Part shown: positions 24,742 to 32,868 of the stretch, one piece after another | How positions within the stretch are numbered: position 1 is the first letter of the stretch | Layout: each line of letters begins with the position of its first letter | Assembly (NCBI GenBank): GCA_035910535.1 | Contig: JAMHXF010000032.1 | Coordinates: forward strand, 124,001 to 188,000 | Length of the DNA: 64,000 nt | Direction of reading: 5' to 3' | Origin: Archangium_A sp035910535 | GTDB taxonomy: Bacteria; Myxococcota; Myxococcia; Myxococcales; Myxococcaceae | Notes under the pieces: model-generated | What the model saw: only the letters and a program-made list of their open reading frames with translations | The model's database searches: none | What the model was told of the DNA's origin: nothing | Position numbers and translations under genes: made by a program

Positions 24742-25671
24742 ATGTCGCTCGCGCTGCTGCTCAGCCTCCTCGTCACCGCTCAGCCCGAGCCGTCGCTCGC
24801 TGACGGGCGCGCGCACGTGGCGGCGCTGCGGCGCGGCGAGGTTCGTGTCGAGCTCCGCAAGTTGAGCGCTTCACTGCGCGGCTACGGCACGGAATCGAAG
24901 ATCATCAGCGAGGCGCTCAGTCAACGCGACAACCGCTTCCACTACGTGCGCACCATGGCCGTCTCGAACTGGGCGCGCGGCATCGTGTTGACGCTGGTGC
25001 TCACAGAAGACGGCACGCTGCTCAGCGGCACCATCGACGGCGCGAAGACCGAAGCGCCCACGCCGTACGCCGCGTACCGCGTGCAGACGAAGTTCAGGCT
25101 GCCGCTCGAAGAAGAATGGAGCGTGCTCTGGGGCGGCCGCACATGGGACGAGAACCGCCACGCGTCAGTCTCAGACATGCGCTTCGCGGTCGACCTGCTG
25201 CAGCGAAAGAAGGGCTCGAGCTCCGAAGGCCGGGGGCTCCGCAACGAGGACTACTACGCGTGGAATCAGCCGGTGCTCGCGCCAGCCGACGGCGTGGTCG
25301 TCTCGGTGCACAACAGCTCGAGCGACAACACGCCCAACCGCGCGCAGGGCGGCGATCTCTACGGCAACGTCATCGTCATCAAGCACCGCGACGGCGAGTT
25401 CTCGCTGCTGGGGCACCTGCGCCGCGGCTCGGTGGCGGTGAAGGCCGGAGAGCGCGTGACCGCAGGCCAGCGCATCGCGCGCGTCGGCAACAGCGGCATG
25501 TCGACCGAGCCGCACCTCCACTTTCAGTTGATGGACACCGGCGACTGGAAGACGGCGCACGGCTTGCCGCTGCAGTTGGTCGACTACGTGAGCAACGGCA
25601 CGCACGTCGAGCGTGGTGAGCCGCGCCGCGGCGAGCTCATCGGCACGCATTCGACTGCAGCGCGCCGCTGA
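24742..25671 (+). CDS. M23-family (LytM-type) metallopeptidase, secreted
   Basis: 309 residues with a short signal peptide (SLALLLSLLVTA, residues 2-13). The first 170 residues are of no recognised family. The C-terminal M23 domain (about residues 170-300) has NVIVIKHRDGEFSLLGHLRRGS, AGERVTAGQRIARVGNSGMSTEPHLHFQL with the H-x-H zinc motif (about residues 255-257), and a LYGN element upstream. Such enzymes cut peptide cross-links in peptidoglycan or act as activators of amidases. The first His/Asp metal pair (H-x3-D) expected near the start of the domain was not located with certainty, so activity is likely but not assured. The gene converges with the chemoreceptor fusion, only 5 bases apart. 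Confidence 0.82.
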   Translation: MSLALLLSLLVTAQPEPSLADGRAHVAALRRGEVRVELRKLSASLRGYGTESKIISEALSQRDNRFHYVRTMAVSNWARGIVLTLVLTEDGTLLSGTIDGAKTEAPTPYAAYRVQTKFRLPLEEEWSVLWGGRTWDENRHASVSDMRFAVDLLQRKKGSSSEGRGLRNEDYYAWNQPVLAPADGVVVSVHNSSSDNTPNRAQGGDLYGNVIVIKHRDGEFSLLGHLRRGSVAVKAGERVTAGQRIARVGNSGMSTEPHLHFQLMDTGDWKTAHGLPLQLVDYVSNGTHVERGEPRRGELIGTHSTAARR

Positions 25672-25676
25672 GCGCT

Positions 25677-28600
25677 TCAGCCCAGCCAGATTTCTTCGAA
25701 GCGAACCTGCGGCGGCGTCTGGTGCAGTCGCAGGCCCTGCAGCTCCTGGCTCGCGGCGGCGTGGAAACGCTCGTGGTACAGCGGCACCAGCACACAGTCT
25801 TCGCGCACCAGGCTCTCGGCCTTTCGGTAGAGCTGCTCACGCAGCCCCGGGTCGACCGTCACGCGTGCTTCGTCGGTGAGGCGATCGAACTCGGGGTTCT
25901 TGTAGCCGACGCCGTAGTAGCTCTGCGCCTTCGAGTTCAGCAGCAGGTGCAGGAAGTTGTCGGGGTCGGCCACGTCGGCGATCCAGTTGCCGCGGAAGAT
26001 GGGCAGCCGGCCGTCACGCACGCGCTCCCAGAAGTCCTTGAGCTCCACGTGCTCGAGCTCGACGAGCCCCGCGTCGGTCAGCGGCTTGAACACCGCGCGA
26101 TCTTCGTCACGCGTGTCGCGGTCGGGCGCGTAGTTCAACGTCACCCGCAGCCGCGAGTGCCCCGCTTCAGCGAGCAGCCTCCGCGCCAGCCCGATGTCGG
26201 TGCGCGGCTCATGAATGCGGTCGCTCTCGAGCAACGTGGGCGGCGTCAGCGAGCGCGCCACGCGAGCGCCGGGGTGAAAGCCATCGACCAGCGCACGAAC
26301 GTCGAGGCCTGCACGCAGCGCGCGACGCACGCGCACGTCGTCGTACGGAGCCGTCTGCGCGTGGAACCCGAGGAACCACACCGACGGCGTGTTCACCGTC
26401 AGCGACTGCGCGGGGTCGAGGCCCACGTCTTTGAGGTTCTCTGCATGCAGATACGAGACGACCTGCACCTGGCTGCGCGTGAAGGCCTCGAGCGCGGCGC
26501 GGCGTGAATTGAAGAGCTGGAACTCGAGGCGCGCGAGCAGCGGCAGGCCCGCCATGTAGTAGGTCGGGTTGCGCTCGAGCGTAACGAGCGCGCTGGTCGC
26601 CGACGCGAGCCTGAACGGCCCGGTGCCCAGCACGCGCCCTGCGTCGATGCGCGTGATGCCCGTCGACGGCAGCGCGAGCATGCGCAGAAAGAACGCGCGC
26701 GGCTCCTCGAGGCGGAACTCGATGGTGTGCTCGTCGAGCACCTCGATGCCCACGACCGAGCGCGCTTCGCCCGCGAAGTACGCCGCCGCGCCGGTGATGT
26801 CCTTGAAGAGCACCGCGTCGGGCGCGTCGACCTTCGGGTCCAACAGGCGCTCGAAGTGCGCCTTCACGTGGCCCGCCGTCAACGACACGCCGTCGGGGAA
26901 CGTGACGCCCTTGCGCAGCGCGAAGCGGTACCGACGCGCGGTGGGGTCGGCCTCCCACGACTCGGCGAGGTCCGGCGCCAGCAGGCCGTCTTCGTAGCGG
27001 ACCAACGTCGAGTACATCGACGCCGACAACTCGGAGAGCTGCAGGTCGAGCGTGAAGAGCGGGTCGAAGCCCCGCGTCTCGTCAATCATCACCGCGCGGT
27101 GCAGCCCCACCTGCAGCGTGCCGCCCGCGCGCGCCTGCGGCAGCTTGAAGCGGAACACCTCGTTCCCCAGCGTCTCGGCTTCGTGCGAGAGCTGCTCGAC
27201 GGCGCGGCTCAGCGCGTCGCCCACGCGCACAATCTTGTGGGCGTCTTCACGCACCTCGGCGACCTCTTCACTGATGGCGCTGTCGCCCTGACGAAGCACC
27301 GCCTGCGCCGCGCGGATCTCGTCGATGGCCGCCGTCAGTCGCAGCACGGCGTCAGACAGCTCGCGGCCGGTGATGACCTGACCTTCGGCGCGCGTCGACG
27401 CGTCACGGGCCGTGCGCGACATGTCCTGCATCTGCTTGACGAGATCCCGACCGTGCGAGGCCTGCTCTCCGGCCACGCGCATCACCTCGTCCACGCGCTC
27501 GGTGACCTCGCGGCTCAGGTCGACCAGCGAGGTGCCCTGCGTTTCCAGCCGCGCGGCCTCTGCCTGCGTCGACTCCACGGCCGTCAGCGCGCGCTGCGAG
27601 GTGTGCTGAATCGCGCGCAGGGCCTCGGCAGCCTTCTCACCCAGCTGCACGCCGTGCGCGGCTTCGTCGCGGCCGCGCAACACCAGCTCGACCGCGCGCT
27701 CGACGCCTTCGCGCACCGCCTTGACCTTCTGCCCAATCTCCCGCGTGGAGCGGCCCGTCTTCTCGGCGAGGCTGCGCACTTCAGTCGCGACGACGGCGAA
27801 GGCCTTGCCGCTCTCGCCGGCCTGACTGGCGATGATGGCAGCGTTGAGCGCGAGGAGGTTCGTCTGGTCGGCGATCTCTTGAATCACGTCGACCACGCGG
27901 CCGATTTCGAGGCTGCTCACGCCGAGCGCGTCGACCAGCCGCGCCGCGCGGCCGACGGTGTCGTCGATGCGCTTGATGCCCTTGAGCGCGTCGCCCACCA
28001 GCTGCACGCCCTGCTCGGCCGTCGTCGTCATCTCGCGGGCGAGCTCACCGGTCTCGTCGCTGCGGCGGCGCACGGCGTCGATGCTGTCTTCCGCGAGCGA
28101 GACCGCCTCGCGCGACTGCACCGTGAGCCGCGCCACGGCGCCGCCCGTCTCGACGACGAGCTGTGAACGCTGGCTGAGCGCCTCGACGCGTGACGAGGTC
28201 TTTTCAGAAGCCGAATTGAGCAGGCTCAGCGAGCGCGCCACGGTCTCGATGCTCTCGGTCATCTCCGTGAGCGAGGTGGTGGTGTCGCGCGCGAATGACT
28301 CGAGCTGCGTCACGCGCTTCTGACTGCCCTCGAGGCTCTCGCCCATGCCGGTGACGGCCTTTTCACTGCGCTCGGCTGCCGCGCCCTGACGCCGCGCGGC
28401 CTCCAGCACGGTGCGCGCGTGGTCTTGCACGCCCCGCGCGGTGCGATGCACGGAGCGCGTCACCCGCTGCACCTGCCAGAGCGCGCGACGCAGCGAGTGC
28501 GTGAAGCGGTACAGCTCTGCGTCGTCGCTGCCTTCTGCTGCGGGAGAGACGGTGAGGTCGCCTTCTGCGAGCCGCTCGATGACGTCGCGGCGGCGCTCCG

Positions 28601-28796
28601 TGCGGCGCGCGCCCAGTTGGTAGAACGTGAGCCACGCCGCCAGCGTGAAGCCGCCGGAGCTGATGACACAGAGCACCAGCCACGCGCCCCACGTCGACGG
28701 CTCGCCGGTGATGGCCAGAAGAACGAGGCCCGTCATGAGCCCGGAGAGCAGGCCACCAAGGGGGCCGAAGAGCGCGAGGTACCAGCGGTTCTCCAT
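25677..28796 (-). CDS. Chemoreceptor (MCP) fused to a C-terminal family-5 solute-binding domain
   Basis: 1039 residues. Two membrane helices lie at the N-terminus (about residues 6-30 and 37-59) with almost no periplasmic loop. A long coiled coil (about 65-545) includes the MCP hairpin tip (IADQTNLLALNAAIIASQAG, then GKAFAVVATEVRSLAEKT, about 302-345). The canonical EAAR of the tip reads IASQ here. From about 555 the chain is a full SBP_bac_5 domain (GGTLQVGLHRAV, LAESWE, RRYRFALRKGVTFPDG, LERNPTYY, then ADPDNFLHLLLNS and VLVPLYHE). Both parts are on the cytoplasmic side if the topology is right. Such domains bind oligopeptides or nickel in the periplasm. Here ligand binding could directly control the receptor tip. 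No other chemotaxis genes are nearby. Confidence 0.85.
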   Translation of the reverse strand: MENRWYLALFGPLGGLLSGLMTGLVLLAITGEPSTWGAWLVLCVISSGGFTLAAWLTFYQLGARRTERRRDVIERLAEGDLTVSPAAEGSDDAELYRFTHSLRRALWQVQRVTRSVHRTARGVQDHARTVLEAARRQGAAAERSEKAVTGMGESLEGSQKRVTQLESFARDTTTSLTEMTESIETVARSLSLLNSASEKTSSRVEALSQRSQLVVETGGAVARLTVQSREAVSLAEDSIDAVRRRSDETGELAREMTTTAEQGVQLVGDALKGIKRIDDTVGRAARLVDALGVSSLEIGRVVDVIQEIADQTNLLALNAAIIASQAGESGKAFAVVATEVRSLAEKTGRSTREIGQKVKAVREGVERAVELVLRGRDEAAHGVQLGEKAAEALRAIQHTSQRALTAVESTQAEAARLETQGTSLVDLSREVTERVDEVMRVAGEQASHGRDLVKQMQDMSRTARDASTRAEGQVITGRELSDAVLRLTAAIDEIRAAQAVLRQGDSAISEEVAEVREDAHKIVRVGDALSRAVEQLSHEAETLGNEVFRFKLPQARAGGTLQVGLHRAVMIDETRGFDPLFTLDLQLSELSASMYSTLVRYEDGLLAPDLAESWEADPTARRYRFALRKGVTFPDGVSLTAGHVKAHFERLLDPKVDAPDAVLFKDITGAAAYFAGEARSVVGIEVLDEHTIEFRLEEPRAFFLRMLALPSTGITRIDAGRVLGTGPFRLASATSALVTLERNPTYYMAGLPLLARLEFQLFNSRRAALEAFTRSQVQVVSYLHAENLKDVGLDPAQSLTVNTPSVWFLGFHAQTAPYDDVRVRRALRAGLDVRALVDGFHPGARVARSLTPPTLLESDRIHEPRTDIGLARRLLAEAGHSRLRVTLNYAPDRDTRDEDRAVFKPLTDAGLVELEHVELKDFWERVRDGRLPIFRGNWIADVADPDNFLHLLLNSKAQSYYGVGYKNPEFDRLTDEARVTVDPGLREQLYRKAESLVREDCVLVPLYHERFHAAASQELQGLRLHQTPPQVRFEEIWLG

Positions 28797-28849
28797 GCGT
28801 GGCGGGCACCCTATTCGCTTGCTGTCGGTTGAGGCAGTTCTTCGCGAGA

Positions 28850-29662
28850 ATGCGCGCCGTGACTGCCTGGCTCCTCCTCACGCTGGCCGCGACGCCGGTC
28901 GACGCGCGCTTCGTGCTCGAGGTAGGCGAGCTGCCCGTCGCCGAGCTGCGCGTGGGCACGCGGGGCGACACGTATTTCTACGAAGCGGTGCACTTCCTTC
29001 AGGAAGGCCCGCAGCAGCGCCGCATCGAGCGTTCGCTGCGCGAGGGCACGCCTGAAGTGCTCGCGTTGCTGACGCCGCCAGCGCTGGGGTGTCGCGACGT
29101 CGTCGAAGAGCGCAGCGCGAAGAAAGAGGCGTTGTGTGTCACCCGCCGTGACGCCGCGCTCGTCGAAGGCACGCTGGCCGGCGCGCCCTTCAAGGCCCGC
29201 TATGCGCGTGGCCGGCTCGCTGAAATCACCGTGGGCAACGCGAAGTGGCGCGCGACGTCGACGGCCGCGAAGCCGCCTCCAGAGAGCCCCTTCGCGGCGG
29301 GCCTCGCGGTGCCCCCGGGCGCGCTTCGGCTCACGCCAGCCGTCGATGGCGCGCGCTGGCTCGAGACCTCGCCGCGCGGCATCGGCGACGCGGCCTCAGT
29401 GGGTCGAACGCGGTGCCTGCTGCTCGCGCGCGAGGCGGCCGCACGACGAGCAGGCGCGCGCGTGGTGCTGGGCGTCGTCATCGAGAACGGTCGCGCGTTT
29501 CCCCACGCGTGGGTCGCGATGGGCGCCGAGATGCTCGACCCGTCGGTGCTGGCCGACGACGAGGTGTTGACGCAGCGCCGCTACCTCGAGTTGCCCAGCA
29601 GGCTTGCGGGTGCGACGTACCTCGCGCTCTTCGATGGCGCTGCGCGCTTCGAGGCCCGGTGA
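28850..29662 (+). CDS. Secreted protein with transglutaminase-like C-terminal domain
   Basis: 270 residues from ATG 28850. An upstream start at 28799 would lie beside the divergent gene; the 28850 start gives a normal signal peptide (VTAWLLLTLAATPVDA). The middle is unrecognised, with two cysteines. The last 100 residues have the Cys-His-Asp order of transglutaminase-like cysteine proteases: Cys in GRTRCLLLAREAAARRAG, His in FPHAWVAMG and Asp in EMLDPS. This fits a periplasmic peptidase or amide-bond-forming enzyme of the Transglut_core group. The stop overlaps the start of the next gene by four bases, GTGA. Confidence 0.65.
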   Translation: MRAVTAWLLLTLAATPVDARFVLEVGELPVAELRVGTRGDTYFYEAVHFLQEGPQQRRIERSLREGTPEVLALLTPPALGCRDVVEERSAKKEALCVTRRDAALVEGTLAGAPFKARYARGRLAEITVGNAKWRATSTAAKPPPESPFAAGLAVPPGALRLTPAVDGARWLETSPRGIGDAASVGRTRCLLLAREAAARRAGARVVLGVVIENGRAFPHAWVAMGAEMLDPSVLADDEVLTQRRYLELPSRLAGATYLALFDGAARFEAR

Positions 29663-30237
29663 TTTCGACGTTGCTCGTCATGCTGCTGTTGCTCGGCGCG
29701 CTCGCGTTCGCCGTGCACCGCGTCGGACAGGTGCAGCCCTCGTTGCCGCCCCACGCATTGCCGGCCGTGGTGCTGGGCGCCCGCGTCTTCCCCGACGGGC
29801 ACGCGAGCGACGCGTTGGCCGACCGCGTTCGCACCGGCGTGGCGCTGCTTCGAGGCGGCCACGCCACGCGGCTGATTCTCTCGGGAGGGAGCCCTGACTC
29901 CCGCCCCACTGAAGCCGCCGTGATGAGAGACCTCGCGCTGGCCTTCGGCGCTGACGCAGCGGCGCTGCAGCTCGAGGGCGCGAGCCGCTCGACGTACGAG
30001 AACGCCGCGCGCTGCGCTGAGCTGCTGACCGAGCGCGACGTGCTGCTCGTCACCTGCGACTTCCACCTGGCCCGGGCCCGCGCTCATTTCCACACACGGG
30101 GCTTCACGGTCTCGCCGGTGCCCTCGAAACGTGCGCTGCGGCCCGTTGACCGATGGCGCGTGACGTTGAAAGAGGTCGTCGCGCTGCTCGCGAAACCACG
30201 CCTGCTGTGGGCCTTCCGAACGCCGCGCAAAGTGTAG
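29659..30237 (+). CDS. YdcF/SanA-type DUF218 family membrane protein
   Basis: 192 residues from a GTG that overlaps the previous stop (GTGA). One N-terminal membrane anchor (ISTLLVMLLLLGALAFAVH) is followed by a DUF218 domain: AVVLGARVFPDGHASDALADRVRTGVALL, LILSGGSPDSRPTEAAVMRDLAL, then EGASRSTYENAARCAELL and VLLVTCDFHLARARAHF. These are the family signatures (GARV, SGG, TEA..M, S.sT.ENA, D.FH..RA). Members such as SanA and ElyC have been linked to cell-envelope integrity and peptidoglycan precursor metabolism at low temperature. The reaction is not settled. The longer open frame reaching back to 29245 overlaps the upstream gene and is not used. Confidence 0.85.
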   Translation: MISTLLVMLLLLGALAFAVHRVGQVQPSLPPHALPAVVLGARVFPDGHASDALADRVRTGVALLRGGHATRLILSGGSPDSRPTEAAVMRDLALAFGADAAALQLEGASRSTYENAARCAELLTERDVLLVTCDFHLARARAHFHTRGFTVSPVPSKRALRPVDRWRVTLKEVVALLAKPRLLWAFRTPRKV

Positions 30238-30248
30238 AGTGCGCAGCC

Positions 30249-32861
30249 ATGCGGACCTCACATGTGCTGTCGCTCGCGTTCGCGGGCCTCGTCTTCGCTG
30301 GCTGCAACTGCGGCACCATGACCCCCGACACGTGCAACAGCACGGCCGACTGTGCCGCCGGGCTCGTCTGCGGGGTCGACGGCGTCTGCAGCGCGCCTTC
30401 GAGCTGTCCCGAGACGTCCTGCGCTGACGGCCAGTCGTGTGTGAGCGGCCGATGCTACGCGCGCTCGTGTGGCAGCAAGGCGTGCGCCGCGGCGCAGGTG
30501 TGCTCTGGCGGCCGCTGTGTCGACGAGTCGTGCATCGGCAAGTCGTGCCCCGGCGGCGTGTGCATTCAGGGCAGCTGCTTCCAGTCACAGTGCGCCGCGC
30601 AGAGCTGCAGCTCCGCAGAAGTGTGCGTGCAGGACAGCTGCGTGTCGCGCAAGTGCCTCGGCGTCACCTGCCCGGGAGATCAACGCTGCGCAGCCGACGG
30701 CGTCTGCTACCCCCGCGGCGGCTACGGCGGCGGCTCGGGCACCGGCCCCGCACCTGGCGGTACCGGCGGCGGCAACGGCAACACCGACGGTGGCTCGGGC
30801 AACGGCGGCGGCACCGGCACGGGCGGCGGCACCGGTACCGGCCCCGGCAACCTGGCGTGCATGAGCCAGTGCACCATCGTGCAGGTCTGCGTGAACAACG
30901 TGTGCACCGAAGGCCGCTGCGTCGGCGTCGAGTGCCCCATGGGCAGCAGCTGTAGCGGCGGTACCTGCGTGCCTTCAGGCTGTGGCCCCGGCGGCGCGAC
31001 GTGCCCCACCGGTACGGCGTGCGGCCCGTCGGGCACCTGCGTTGAGTCCGCGTGCGCGGCCGTGACCTGCCCCACCGGCTACTTCTGCGGCGCGGGCCTT
31101 TGCTACGCGGGCTCGGTCGGCGGCGGCAACGGCGGGGTTGGCGGTGGCTCGGGGAATGGCGGCGGCGCAGGCGGCGGCACCGGCACCGGCGGCGGCGCGG
31201 GGACCGGCGGAGGCAATGGCACAGGCGGCGGAGCGGGCACTGGCGGAAGCGGGGGCACCGGCGGCGGAACCGGCGTGGGTGGTGGCACCGGCACCGGAGG
31301 CAGCGGCGGCTTCGTTCGCGGCCCCGACGGCGGCATCATCGGCATCGAAGGCCCTGACGGCGGCCTCGTGTACCTGCCCGACGGCGGCATCGTCGGCGGC
31401 CCGTGTCTGCCCAACCAGTGCTCGGAGATCGCCTGCTTCGACGGCATCGACAACGACTCCAACGGCGCGACCGACTGCGCCGACCCGGCGTGCAACATGC
31501 TGCTGTGCAACGACAACAACAGCTGCACCTTCGCCGAGCGCTGCATCTCAGGCGCCTGCACGCCGATGACGACGCAGACGTGCAACTCGCCGCCGTCGGG
31601 CATGTGCTACCGCCCGGGCGGCGAGTGCAACCCGGGCGGCTGCATCTACTCGTACAACGTGGGCGCGTCGTGCGGCGGCGCCAACGTCTGCTTCCCCGAC
31701 GGCTCGTGTCGCCCGAACACCGGCCTCGGCCAGTTCGACTTCACGCCTTCGAACTTCGACCCCGCAACGCTGAACGTCACCGCAGACCGCGTCGTCATCG
31801 ACGGCGCGGCGACGTTCGACACCACGGGCTCCGGTGCATTCGGCGGTGCGTGGCCTTCGACGAAGCCGACCATCAACCTCGTCACCACGTCGACGGGGCC
31901 CGCCATGGTGCTCGCCTCCGAAGGCTTCGACATGTCCTTCGGCGCGACGCTGCGCGTGACGGGTGACAAGCCGCTCATCATCGCGTCGACGGAGACGGTG
32001 GAGATCGCCGGCGTCATCGACCTCTCGGCGTACTGGAGCGGCAACACGGCGGTGCCTGGCCCCGGCGGCGGCGTCGGCTGCGGCGCTTCGAACGGCGGCA
32101 ACGGCTCGAACTCGGCGAACTCCTCTTCGGGTGGCGGCGGCGCCGGTGGCGTCGCGGGCCCGGGCGGCTCCGGCGGCTTCGGTTCGTACTCTTCAAACAC
32201 CAACGGTACCGCCGGCACGCAGCGCACGGGCGCCATCAGCGACCTGCTGGCGGGCTGCAAAGGCGGCAACGGTGGTGACACCGGCGGCGGGCTCGGCGGC
32301 GCGGGTGGTGGCGCGCTGCAGATCTCCGCGTCGCTCGGCATCGCGTTGACTGACGGCTCGGGCATCATCGCCAATGGCGCTGGTGGCCGCGGCGGCGTGG
32401 GCTCGCGCTCCAACGGCATCGGCGAGTCAGGCGGCGGCGGCGCTGGCTCGGGCGGCACCATCTTCCTCGAGGCTCCGTATGTCTTCGCGCGCAACTCGAG
32501 GCTGATCGCCGTGGGCGGCGGCGGCGGCGAAGGCGCCGGCTGGACCCGCCTCGGCGCGCGCGGCGAAGACGGCGACAAGGCCTTCGGCTTCAACAGCGCG
32601 GCGGGCGGCTACAGCCTGAGCGGCGGCGGTGAAGGCGGCAACGGCGGCGTGCGCAACAGCGGCGCGACGCCGGGCCGCGGCGGCTACCGCAACGAGTGGG
32701 AAATGGGCAGTTGGTGGGACTCGGGCGGCGGCGGCGGCGGTGGTGCAGCCGGCAAGGTTCGCGTCACCATCACCGGCGGCGGCATGTGCGTCATTCCTCA
32801 CGAGCACGTGTGGCAGAGCCCGGCGCTCAGCAACAACGACCCGCTCAACTGCTACTACTGA
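30249..32861 (+). CDS. Large Cys-rich and Gly-rich lipoprotein
   Basis: 870 residues from ATG 30249, 11 bases after the previous stop. Lipobox FAGC (Cys19) then CNC. Residues 20-170 hold many closely spaced cysteines (about every 6-8 residues) in C-x4-C-x5-C modules. A linker of glycine with Thr and Asn (about 160-200 and again 300-360) separates further Cys modules (up to about 490), including an EF-hand-like ...DNDSNGATDCADPAC stretch. The C-terminal half is beta-helix-like with strands such as ADRVVIDGAATF, then a Gly-rich region (GGGGAGG, GGTIFLEAPYVFA) as in glycine-rich surface proteins. Ends NCYY. No enzyme motif. Likely surface exposed; function unknown. Confidence 0.78.
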   Translation: MRTSHVLSLAFAGLVFAGCNCGTMTPDTCNSTADCAAGLVCGVDGVCSAPSSCPETSCADGQSCVSGRCYARSCGSKACAAAQVCSGGRCVDESCIGKSCPGGVCIQGSCFQSQCAAQSCSSAEVCVQDSCVSRKCLGVTCPGDQRCAADGVCYPRGGYGGGSGTGPAPGGTGGGNGNTDGGSGNGGGTGTGGGTGTGPGNLACMSQCTIVQVCVNNVCTEGRCVGVECPMGSSCSGGTCVPSGCGPGGATCPTGTACGPSGTCVESACAAVTCPTGYFCGAGLCYAGSVGGGNGGVGGGSGNGGGAGGGTGTGGGAGTGGGNGTGGGAGTGGSGGTGGGTGVGGGTGTGGSGGFVRGPDGGIIGIEGPDGGLVYLPDGGIVGGPCLPNQCSEIACFDGIDNDSNGATDCADPACNMLLCNDNNSCTFAERCISGACTPMTTQTCNSPPSGMCYRPGGECNPGGCIYSYNVGASCGGANVCFPDGSCRPNTGLGQFDFTPSNFDPATLNVTADRVVIDGAATFDTTGSGAFGGAWPSTKPTINLVTTSTGPAMVLASEGFDMSFGATLRVTGDKPLIIASTETVEIAGVIDLSAYWSGNTAVPGPGGGVGCGASNGGNGSNSANSSSGGGGAGGVAGPGGSGGFGSYSSNTNGTAGTQRTGAISDLLAGCKGGNGGDTGGGLGGAGGGALQISASLGIALTDGSGIIANGAGGRGGVGSRSNGIGESGGGGAGSGGTIFLEAPYVFARNSRLIAVGGGGGEGAGWTRLGARGEDGDKAFGFNSAAGGYSLSGGGEGGNGGVRNSGATPGRGGYRNEWEMGSWWDSGGGGGGGAAGKVRVTITGGGMCVIPHEHVWQSPALSNNDPLNCYY

Positions 32862-32868
32862 GCCGACG

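Noticed and set aside
29245..29658. A longer start for the YdcF-type gene
   Set aside because: It would run through the transglutaminase-like gene in another frame; the GTGA-coupled start at 29659 gives the proper membrane anchor.
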